The notes below the pieces were generated by a model. The model was not told the origin of the DNA. It did no database searches and saw nothing but the letters and a program-made list of their open reading frames with translations. The translations under genes and the position numbers were made by a program. A stretch of DNA of 61,057 bases. It comes from Bacteroidota bacterium (GTDB lineage Bacteria > Bacteroidota > Bacteroidia > Flavobacteriales_C > GCA-002722245). Position 1 is the stretch's first letter. Each line of letters begins with the position of its first letter. Shown here in pieces: positions 44,244 to 51,786 of the stretch. The stretch is from the NCBI GenBank assembly GCA_026390935.1, contig JAPLEZ010000037.1, positions 7,983 to 69,039 of the forward strand, in the 5' to 3' direction.

Positions 44244-46334
44244 TTAATTGTTTTCAAAGGAAGGCAGACTGAGAGTCACTTTTGTTCCATTACCTTCGGC
44301 ATCTGAAATGGTGATATTTGTTAAGGGTTTGTTTTGCTTTCTTAAAAAATCAATACGCTCATTGGTGATTTTGGTAGCTAGTGATTTGTGTTGTCCGTTC
44401 ACTTTGTTTTCTTCCGATTTTTTTCGTCCTATGCCATTGTCAACAATTACAATTTGCACATAATCTTGCTCGATCAAAGAAATTGAAATGTCGATATTCC
44501 ACTTTTTGCTCACTCCAGAAAAACCATGTTCAATGCTGTTTTCTAAAAAGGGTTGCACAAACATGGGGGGGAGTTGAATGCTTTCGGAATCAATATCCGC
44601 GCTGAGTTGAATGGAGTAGGTGAAAGAATTGTTGAAGCGCAATTGCTGTAGCTCCAGATAATACTTAACGGTGCTTAGTTCATTTTCAAGCGACACATAT
44701 TCTTCTCTGGAATTCTCCAGAATGTTGCGCATCAATTTTGAAAATTTAGCCAGATAACTTCCAGCATCCAATGCATTGTTGTTGATAATGTATTGTTGAA
44801 TAGAGGAAAGAGAATTAAAGATGAAATGCGGATTTAACTGTGAGATGAGGAAGCGCTGTTCAATTGCAATTTTATCTCTTTCGGTTTTAAGTTTTTTACG
44901 TTGTAAAAATAAATATATCACAACAAATAGCACAAGTAATAATGCGGAGATGGTGATGAAAATTATTTTTCCCCTGCTAATTTCCAAAGATTTCACAGCA
45001 TTTTCCTGAGCTAATAAATTTTTTTCTTTTTTTAAATTTTCAGTATCAAACGCAGTTTGCAAACGATCAATCTCCTTGATGCGATTTTCTTGCGTAAGTG
45101 AATCGTGATATAGAAATTTTATTTTTTCATACTCTAATGATTTTTTGTAATCGTTTAAAGTCTGATATATGCTGGAAAGAAGTTCGCTCTCTTCAATGAT
45201 TTCTGATTTCCGATAGGATCTTTTTGAAATTTCAAAAGCGTACAAAATATTTTTTTTTGCTTTTTCAATTTCTCCGGTTTTGAAGAGGGCGCGAGAATAT
45301 GGAATTAATACGCGAGGCAATCCTTTTAATTCATAGTTGTTGTATTTTGTTTTATATGTAAAAGAACTGTCGCCAATGGATAAATATTCCTCAGCATATT
45401 GAATGGTTTTTGGGTAATCACCTGCTTTTTCGTAGATAATGGTTTGCATCCAGGTTCGATTCATCGTGCGCACCTGAATAGGTTGATCCATGCAGATGTC
45501 ATTTTCGGTGATTAGGTTTAGGTAGTGTAGCGACTTCTGGAATTGTTTGGTTTTGTTATAAAATTGAAGTAAGTAAAAGTAGTTGATGCCTCGGGCAATG
45601 CAATACGTTGTGCTGGCAAGCGCTTTTTCGGCGAGTAAATAATTTTTTTCGGCTGCAGCGTCGTCATTTAATTTATCTTTTACTCGTCCTAAAATCATGT
45701 AAGCAAATCCGAGGTCATGTGCATTGTTTTGCTGTTGGGCATATTTCAATGCTTGCTGACCGTACAGCAATCCCTTGTCGTATTGATCCAAGTCCATGTA
45801 CACAGAGGCTAAATTGTACGAAGCCAATGAAAGATGTTGTTGAGTTTTATTTATTAAAAAGTATTCGTAGGATTTGTAGGCGTTGTTTTCTGCTTCACTG
45901 TATAGAAGGGTTCTTCGTTTGGTAATGGACCATTCTGACAAGGTGAGAAAATAGTTCAGTGAATCGTTGTTTCTTAAAAACAATTGAGCGGCTTCATTGA
46001 GCGATTTTTCAGCATTGGCGTATTCGCCTTTGTAATTTTCGCACCATCCTTTGCTTAAAAGAGCGATGGCCATTGCGTTGCTGTTGCTTACTAATTTCGC
46101 CTTGTCATAAAGCATTTGCGCAGCATCGTGTTTTTCGGTGAGCAAATTATGATAGAGTTGATTGATGATCAACAATTGTTCAACTTCTTTATGAAGGTTT
46201 TTGAACTGTTGTAACTCTTGCTTTTTCTGCTGAATAAGTCTTACGTTATCCTGGGCCTGTGCTGTGAAATAGCCAACAAGTAGGAGAAAGAAAGTAATTA
46301 TTTTTTTTGCGAAGGTCATTGTTAATGTTGTCAA
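44244..46334 (-). CDS. LytS-type sensor histidine kinase with TPR sensor region (module 1)
   Basis: 696 residues. Signal-like N-terminus (FFLLLVGYFTAQAQ), a large extracytoplasmic part built of TPR-like helical repeats (about residues 40-430), one membrane segment near 454-476 and a His_kinase (PF06580-type) domain: phosphoacceptor His near 503 in LNPHFIFNSL, N-box PFLENSIEHGF near 595 and G-box VDNGIGRKKS near 631. It phosphorylates a LytTR regulator. The regulator gene overlaps its start by 4 bp (ATGA), so the two are translationally coupled. Closely related to the kinase at 48857. Confidence 0.93.
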   Translation of the reverse strand: MTTLTMTFAKKIITFFLLLVGYFTAQAQDNVRLIQQKKQELQQFKNLHKEVEQLLIINQLYHNLLTEKHDAAQMLYDKAKLVSNSNAMAIALLSKGWCENYKGEYANAEKSLNEAAQLFLRNNDSLNYFLTLSEWSITKRRTLLYSEAENNAYKSYEYFLINKTQQHLSLASYNLASVYMDLDQYDKGLLYGQQALKYAQQQNNAHDLGFAYMILGRVKDKLNDDAAAEKNYLLAEKALASTTYCIARGINYFYLLQFYNKTKQFQKSLHYLNLITENDICMDQPIQVRTMNRTWMQTIIYEKAGDYPKTIQYAEEYLSIGDSSFTYKTKYNNYELKGLPRVLIPYSRALFKTGEIEKAKKNILYAFEISKRSYRKSEIIEESELLSSIYQTLNDYKKSLEYEKIKFLYHDSLTQENRIKEIDRLQTAFDTENLKKEKNLLAQENAVKSLEISRGKIIFITISALLLVLFVVIYLFLQRKKLKTERDKIAIEQRFLISQLNPHFIFNSLSSIQQYIINNNALDAGSYLAKFSKLMRNILENSREEYVSLENELSTVKYYLELQQLRFNNSFTYSIQLSADIDSESIQLPPMFVQPFLENSIEHGFSGVSKKWNIDISISLIEQDYVQIVIVDNGIGRKKSEENKVNGQHKSLATKITNERIDFLRKQNKPLTNITISDAEGNGTKVTLSLPSFENN

Positions 46335-47083
46335 ATCGACTTAAGCATTTCCAAGAATTCCTGTTTTTTACGGGTTGATACAGGAATTTCCGAACCGTCT
46401 TTTAAGCAAATATATCCACCATCATTTTTTTTGAAGGAATCAAAATGCTGCATGTTGATTAAGTGTGATTGATGCGGACGGTAAAAGCCGGCTGTAGATA
46501 AAATATCATCAAACTCTTTTATGTTTTTGGATGCAGTAATTTTCTTTTTGCCCATGATGTATATGTCCGAATAACTTCCGTCGGCAGTTACGTGCACAAT
46601 ATCTTTAATGTCAATGGCACTTATAGAATCCTGTGTTTTCACAAAAATTCTTTCCGATTTTTTGTTGTGTTTTACAGTGTTCATCAACTCCTGTAACTGT
46701 TCTGAGAAAATTTCTTTCGACAAAGATTTTTTTGCCTTTTCCACCGCTGTTTTTAACTCGTCGGGATCAACCGGTTTTAATAGATAGTCGACGGCGCAAT
46801 ATTTAAATGCTTTAATGGCATGTGTGTTATGAGCAGTGATGAAGATGACTTTGTGCAAGGAATGATTGATGGCATTTAAAATATCAAAACCCGATTTGTT
46901 GTTTCGCAAATCAATATCTAAAAAAAGAATATCGGGGTTTAAATCGTTAATGATTTTCACGCCGTTGTCAAAGTCGTTTGCTTCGCCAATGATTTGTATA
47001 TCAGGGGAAACAGTAAGAAGATATTTTTTAATAATATCAATAGCCGACTGCTCGTCGTCAATAATAATTCCGCTTAGGTTCAT
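46331..47083 (-). CDS. LytTR-family response regulator (module 1)
   Basis: 250 residues. Receiver domain with acidic pair Asp9-Asp10, phosphoacceptor Asp56 in ILFLDID, Thr83 and Lys103 in YLLKPVDP. The C-terminal LytTR DNA-binding domain runs from about 145 (ERIFVKTQDSISAIDIKDIV ... FYRPHQSHLINMQHFDSF ... GSEIPVSTRKKQEFLEML). LytTR proteins bind pairs of 9-bp direct repeats about 21 bp apart centre to centre. Its start faces the start of protease copy 4 across a 274-bp gap carrying such a repeat pair. Confidence 0.95.
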   Translation of the reverse strand: MNLSGIIIDDEQSAIDIIKKYLLTVSPDIQIIGEANDFDNGVKIINDLNPDILFLDIDLRNNKSGFDILNAINHSLHKVIFITAHNTHAIKAFKYCAVDYLLKPVDPDELKTAVEKAKKSLSKEIFSEQLQELMNTVKHNKKSERIFVKTQDSISAIDIKDIVHVTADGSYSDIYIMGKKKITASKNIKEFDDILSTAGFYRPHQSHLINMQHFDSFKKNDGGYICLKDGSEIPVSTRKKQEFLEMLKSI

Positions 47084-47307
47084 AATTAGGTCAAAGAGTG
47101 AAGTTATGAAAAAGAGTTAAGATTTAAATATTCAGATTTTTGATTTCAAAAAGTAAAGGATTACCATATGCACTTGGTGTATAACGGATTAATTCAAAAA
47201 TATTACGGATTTATGTAATTAAGTTACGCTTTTAAAATCTCCCCTTATAGCCTGGAATTATCTGTGAATTTTTGCCTTGGATTTAATGCCAACATCGCTT
47301 TAAATCC
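47084..47307. other. Divergent intergenic region
   Basis: Between the module 1 regulator (minus) and protease copy 4 (plus). A looser repeat pair AGAGTGAAG (47096-47104) and AGAGTTAAG (47114-47122), 18-bp period, is found near the regulator start; its meaning is unclear. No gene. Confidence 0.4.
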
Positions 47308-47337
47308 AGAGGTAGCCGAAAATCTATAAGAGTAGGC
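47308..47337 (+). promoter_or_regulatory. LytTR-like direct-repeat element, copy 4
   Basis: AGAGGTAGC (47308-47316), 12 bp CGAAAATCTATA, AGAGTAGGC (47329-47337); ends 20 bp before the ATG at 47358. Confidence 0.78.
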
Positions 47338-47357
47338 GAAACTTAAATCTAACTCCA

Positions 47358-48812
47358 ATGATTAAAAATTACGTTTTGTTGGGGGCCGCAGGAACTTTAA
47401 TGTTCATGGCCTCTTGCAAGAAAGATGAAGTGAAAGAGCCTGAAAATGATCTTCACAAAGTTCACACTTGTTCTTTTATTGATTCTTCAAGCACAGAGAG
47501 TTTTAAAACCGATGCATCAATTAGCAAAGCTGGGTTGTGGACTCCAGGCCAAACTATAAGAATAAAATTTTTAAGTGGTACTGATTATCAGAAAAATAAA
47601 GTGAAGCAATATGCACCACTTTGGTTGAATTCAGCCTACTTAAAATTTCAATGGGTGACTACAGCTGAAAATGCTGATATTAAAATTGATTTTGATGAAA
47701 ATGACGGTTCATGGTCATATTTGGGAACTGCTTGCAGAAATTTTGGTCAAACCACACGTACAATGAATTTGGGTTGGGTCGTAAGTACAGAAACAGAGGC
47801 CAGTATTAAAAATGTAATTCTGCATGAGTTTGGACATGCTTTGGGATTGAAGCATGAACATTTGAGTCCAAGTTCAAATATTTCTTGGGATAAAGAGAAA
47901 GTGTATGCTGCTTGTGCTCTCCCACCTAATAGTTGGGACAAAGCAACTGTTGATTTTAATATTTTGAACAAGGAAACAGCGGCAACAACCAATTATACTG
48001 CTTTTGATAACTCTTCAGTAATGCTGTATTCCTTTCCAAGTACATGGACTACAAATGGCTACTCGGCTCCTTTCAATAGTGAGCTTTCGGCTATTGATAA
48101 AAAATATATTGAAATAAATTATCCTTATCCAAGCGGCAAATGGTCGAACATATTTAGTCGTGTATCTGACGTAGGTGTTGGTAAAGATGGTTCTGTTTGG
48201 GTATTGAGTAACATTGCTGAAGCTGGGGGGTACGGTATTTACAAATATAATGGATATTCGTTTAATAAAATTGCAGGAGGTGCTGTTGCTATCGACGTTG
48301 ATCCAAATGGAAATCCGTGGGTTGTTAATAGTGCGGGTAGTATTTTTAGAGGAACTCCTCAAGGGGCTTGGACATTGATGCCAGGTTCGGCGAAAGACAT
48401 TAGTGTTGGAGCCGATGGAAGCGTGTACATGGTGGGCACAGATGTTTACAGAGGTGGAAATGGTATTTATAAGTTTGATGGTGCATACTGGGTTAGACAA
48501 ACGGGTGTTGGAGTGCGGATTTCAGTGGATAACCAAGGTAGTCCTTGGATAATAAATGATATGGGAACTGTTTGGAGATTAGCTAACGGAACATGGACTA
48601 ACATGGCTGCATCAGCTACCGATATTGGTTGTGGAGCCGACGGAAGTACTTTCATCACAACAAAAACTGCAGTGAATGGTGGTTATACGATTCAAAAATT
48701 CAGAGACAATGGGTGGATGAAGTACAGTGGTGGGGCGTATAGAGTGGATGTGGGTCCAAGCGGAGAAGCTTTTGTGGTAAACACATCAGGTTATTTGTAC
48801 AAATATTATTAG
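47358..48812 (+). CDS. Astacin-like protease with tectonin propeller, surface lipoprotein (copy 4)
   Basis: 484 residues. The first 23 residues are identical to copy 1 (lipobox MFMASC, Cys20, KKD), although the DNA differs at several third positions. Zinc motif HEFGHALGLKHEH, Met-turn SVMLY, six tectonin blades (VSDVGVG, AVAIDVD, AKDISVG, GVRISVD, ATDIGCG, AYRVDVG). Convergent with the second kinase gene, completing the second protease/two-component module. Confidence 0.88.
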   Translation: MIKNYVLLGAAGTLMFMASCKKDEVKEPENDLHKVHTCSFIDSSSTESFKTDASISKAGLWTPGQTIRIKFLSGTDYQKNKVKQYAPLWLNSAYLKFQWVTTAENADIKIDFDENDGSWSYLGTACRNFGQTTRTMNLGWVVSTETEASIKNVILHEFGHALGLKHEHLSPSSNISWDKEKVYAACALPPNSWDKATVDFNILNKETAATTNYTAFDNSSVMLYSFPSTWTTNGYSAPFNSELSAIDKKYIEINYPYPSGKWSNIFSRVSDVGVGKDGSVWVLSNIAEAGGYGIYKYNGYSFNKIAGGAVAIDVDPNGNPWVVNSAGSIFRGTPQGAWTLMPGSAKDISVGADGSVYMVGTDVYRGGNGIYKFDGAYWVRQTGVGVRISVDNQGSPWIINDMGTVWRLANGTWTNMAASATDIGCGADGSTFITTKTAVNGGYTIQKFRDNGWMKYSGGAYRVDVGPSGEAFVVNTSGYLYKYY

Positions 48813-48826
48813 ATAGAAATCAATGT

Positions 48827-48858
48827 AGAAATCCCCAACGAAAGTTGGGGATTTTTTT
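48827..48858. terminator. Bidirectional terminator between protease copy 4 and the second kinase
   Basis: AATCCCCAAC..GTTGGGGATT with a T run after it, between convergent genes. Confidence 0.85.
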
Positions 48859-50947
48859 ATTCCCTACTAGGAATGTAAGGAAGAATCAATTTCACTTTGG
48901 TTCCTGTGCTATCGCCATTGTCTATGTCTTCAATGATTATTTGGCTTTTTGAATTGCGTTGGTTTTGTAAAATTTCAATTCTGTCGTTGATGATTTTTGT
49001 GGCCAAAGATTTATGTTCAGTATCGGCTGGAGCACTAAAGTCATTTGATTTCTTGCGTCCCACGCCATTGTCGATGATTTCAATGCAAATGTTTGCATTG
49101 TCAATTTTACTCACGTTAATTTCTATTTGCCATTTTCTAGCTTCACCTCTAAAACCATGTTCAATACTGTTTTCTAAAAAGGGTTGAACAAACATCGGTG
49201 GAATTTCAATTTCGTTGGTATCGATGGAGGAAGGTATATTTAATTTGTACGAGAATGAATTATTAAAACGCAACTGTTGAAGCTCAAGATAATATTCAAT
49301 GGTATTTATTTCTTGCTGGAGTGCAATAAATTCTTCCCTTGAATTTTCTAAAATATTGCGAATCAATTTTGAAAATTTCGCCAAATATTTTCCTGCATCC
49401 AGCTGATTGCTGGTGAGAATATAACTTTGAATTGCAATCAAAGAATTAAAAATAAAGTGGGGATTTAATTGTGATAATAAGAAGCGTTGTTCTACTTCTA
49501 GTCTGTCTTTTTCATTTTTTATTTTCTTACGTTGGAAGTATAGATATATACTGATCGATACAACAATCAGCAATATTATTGCGGCAATTGTAAGCATTTT
49601 GCTTTGTGAAACTTGTAATTCTTTTACTTTGTTTTCTTTGCTTAAAATATTTTTTTCATTTTTTAAATTCTCTGTTTTATAAACGGTTTCCAAGCGTTGT
49701 ACTTCACGTGTGCTTTTTTCTGCCAACAAAGAATCGTGGTACAGATTTCTTGTTTTTTCAAACTCATATGCTTTTTTATAATCTTTATTAAGTGTGTATA
49801 TGCTTGCTAAAACTTCTGTGATTTCTACAATTTCCAATTTTCTGCCATACCTTTTCGACAGTGATAGAGAGTACAAAGCTTTTTCTTCTGCTTGCTTTAC
49901 ATTCCCCGATTTAACAAGCGCTTTAGATAGGGGAATTAATACTCGGGGGTAGCTTTTGTATTCCTGACTTTCATGTGTGGTTTTTGCGGCGATAGCGCTA
50001 TCGTGCTGTGCCAAATAGGTTTCGGCACATGCAATGGCCTCCTTGTAATTCCCTTGTTTCTCATAAATTGACGCCAACATCATGTTTTTAAAAAAGGCAA
50101 TTTGTTGAGGGGGATGACCTTGCTTGATGTTGTTGGCTACTATCAAATCCAGGTATAACAGTGTTTTCAGATAGTTTGCTGTTTTGTCGTACAACTGAAT
50201 TAAATAATAGTAATTGATTCCTTTAGTAACACATTTGTTTGTTTTGTCGAGTTCTTTTTCGCCCAATAAAAAATATTCTTCTGCTTTTTTATTGTTGTTG
50301 TATTTCTCACTTACTCGGCCTAAAATCATGTACGCAAATCCTGCGTATTCAAAGTTTCTTTGTTTGTTGGCGCTTTTCAAAGCAATTTGTCCGTAATACA
50401 ATGCTTTGTCGAAAAGCTCCATATCTAGGTATACAGATGCAATGTTGTAGCAGATGATTGGCAGATAAGCCTCTGCTTTTTTGCGTTGAACATATTCAAA
50501 AGTTAGTGCGGAAATGCTTTCAGCTTCATTGTAAAGAAAGCTTCTCCGTTTTGAAATGGACAATTCGGAAAGCGTTAGAATGTAGTGTAAAGAGTCGTTT
50601 TCGTTTAAAAAAAGCTGACACGCTTCATTCAGCGATTGTGTGGCGATGACATACGTGCCGTTGTTGTTTTCGCAATAGCCCATCGTTGCTAAAGCCATCG
50701 CCATTTGATGTTTGTTATTGGTTTGCTTGGCTTTTGCAAACCATGCTTTGGCATTTACATACTTGTCGCTTAATAAATTTTGGTATAAATCATTGATGCG
50801 ACTGTGTTGTTGAACTTGTTTTTCTAAACTCGTGATTGCAGTTAGTTCAACTTTGCATTTGTTGATTTCTTGCACATTGTCTTGTGCATATACCTGAGCA
50901 GAGGAATAAAGAAAAGCAAAAAGGAAAAGTATACGAATGCTTTTCAT
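48857..50947 (-). CDS. LytS-type sensor histidine kinase with TPR sensor region (module 2)
   Basis: 696 residues, same length and architecture as the module 1 kinase: signal-like start (ILFLFAFLYSSAQVYAQ), TPR-like sensor region, one membrane segment (about 452-474), LNPHFIFNSL with the phosphoacceptor His, PFLENSIEHGF and IDNGVGRKKS. The sensor part has diverged more than the kinase core. The regulator gene starts 10 bp upstream of it on the same strand. Confidence 0.93.
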   Translation of the reverse strand: MKSIRILFLFAFLYSSAQVYAQDNVQEINKCKVELTAITSLEKQVQQHSRINDLYQNLLSDKYVNAKAWFAKAKQTNNKHQMAMALATMGYCENNNGTYVIATQSLNEACQLFLNENDSLHYILTLSELSISKRRSFLYNEAESISALTFEYVQRKKAEAYLPIICYNIASVYLDMELFDKALYYGQIALKSANKQRNFEYAGFAYMILGRVSEKYNNNKKAEEYFLLGEKELDKTNKCVTKGINYYYLIQLYDKTANYLKTLLYLDLIVANNIKQGHPPQQIAFFKNMMLASIYEKQGNYKEAIACAETYLAQHDSAIAAKTTHESQEYKSYPRVLIPLSKALVKSGNVKQAEEKALYSLSLSKRYGRKLEIVEITEVLASIYTLNKDYKKAYEFEKTRNLYHDSLLAEKSTREVQRLETVYKTENLKNEKNILSKENKVKELQVSQSKMLTIAAIILLIVVSISIYLYFQRKKIKNEKDRLEVEQRFLLSQLNPHFIFNSLIAIQSYILTSNQLDAGKYLAKFSKLIRNILENSREEFIALQQEINTIEYYLELQQLRFNNSFSYKLNIPSSIDTNEIEIPPMFVQPFLENSIEHGFRGEARKWQIEINVSKIDNANICIEIIDNGVGRKKSNDFSAPADTEHKSLATKIINDRIEILQNQRNSKSQIIIEDIDNGDSTGTKVKLILPYIPSRE

Positions 50948-50957
50948 AATCCCAAAT

Positions 50958-51710
50958 TTATATGGATTTCAACATTTCAAGGAATTCAGGTTTTTTTCTA
51001 ACAGATACCGGAATGCTTGTTCCATTTTTCATTTTGATGTATCCGCCATCATTTTTCTTAAACGATTCAAAATACTCCATGTTGATTAAATAGGATTGGT
51101 GCGGACGGAAGAAGTTGCATACCGCTAAGGTTTCTTCAAAATCTTTTATGTTTTTGGTGACGGTAATTTTATTTCCGCTTTTTAAATAGATATCCGAGTA
51201 CGCGCCTTCAGAGATAATGTGCATTATATCCCCAACGTCGATGGCGCTTATAGCATCCATTGTTTTTACAAATATGCGTTCGGGTTTTTTCTTAAGGTTT
51301 ACCGAATTTACCAGCTCTTTTAATTGTTGTGGAAAAAGTTCACTGGAAACCATTGACTTTACTTTGTTGATGGCTGTGAGCAATTCATCGGGGTCAATGG
51401 GTTTTAAAAGATAGTCGATGGCGCAATATTTAAATGCCTTAATGGCGTAGTCGTTATGGCCGGTTAAAAAAATTATTTTTGATTTTTTGTAATCTACTTC
51501 ATTCAATAAATCAAAGCTTGTTTTGTTGTCTTTAAGTTCAACATCTAAAAAAAGAATGTCGGGTTTGTAGGTGTTGATTAAGCGAATTCCTTCCTTAATT
51601 TCTGTGGATTCACCAACAATAGAAATTTCCGGACAAAGTGCTTGTACGTATGATTTAACTGCGTTAATTGCAGTTTGTTCATCATCAATAAAAAGGCAAG
51701 TGAGGGTCAA
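50958..51710 (-). CDS. LytTR-family response regulator (module 2)
   Basis: 250 residues from the TTG at 51710, matching the length of the module 1 regulator; an upstream TTG at 51755 would add 15 poorly conserved residues. Receiver domain with IDDEQ, phosphoacceptor Asp in ILFLDVELKD and Lys in YLLKPIDP; LytTR domain with ERIFVKTMDAISAIDVGDI and FFRPHQSYLINMEYFESF. The nearly identical DNA-contact region suggests it may bind the same sites as the module 1 regulator (inference). Confidence 0.94.
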   Translation of the reverse strand: MTLTCLFIDDEQTAINAVKSYVQALCPEISIVGESTEIKEGIRLINTYKPDILFLDVELKDNKTSFDLLNEVDYKKSKIIFLTGHNDYAIKAFKYCAIDYLLKPIDPDELLTAINKVKSMVSSELFPQQLKELVNSVNLKKKPERIFVKTMDAISAIDVGDIMHIISEGAYSDIYLKSGNKITVTKNIKDFEETLAVCNFFRPHQSYLINMEYFESFKKNDGGYIKMKNGTSIPVSVRKKPEFLEMLKSI

Positions 51711-51786
51711 TGTATCTTGGTTTAAAAATAATTTGTCAAAAATTAAATTGCGCAATGTTGCATTAAATATCCTTGATGAAAATGGT

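Noticed and set aside
47096-47122. Second direct-repeat pair (AGAGTGAAG / AGAGTTAAG) near the module 1 regulator start
   Set aside because: 18-bp rather than 21-bp period and lacking the CGAAAATCT middle, so it is not counted as another LytTR-like site.
48015-48658. Long minus-strand open frames opposite the protease copy 4
   Set aside because: They are shadows of the tectonin repeats; no start signals or families.
34197-51755. Possibility that the protease/two-component region is a phage or conjugative element
   Set aside because: No integrase, transposase, relaxase, tail or capsid genes and no flanking tRNA; local duplication explains the layout.
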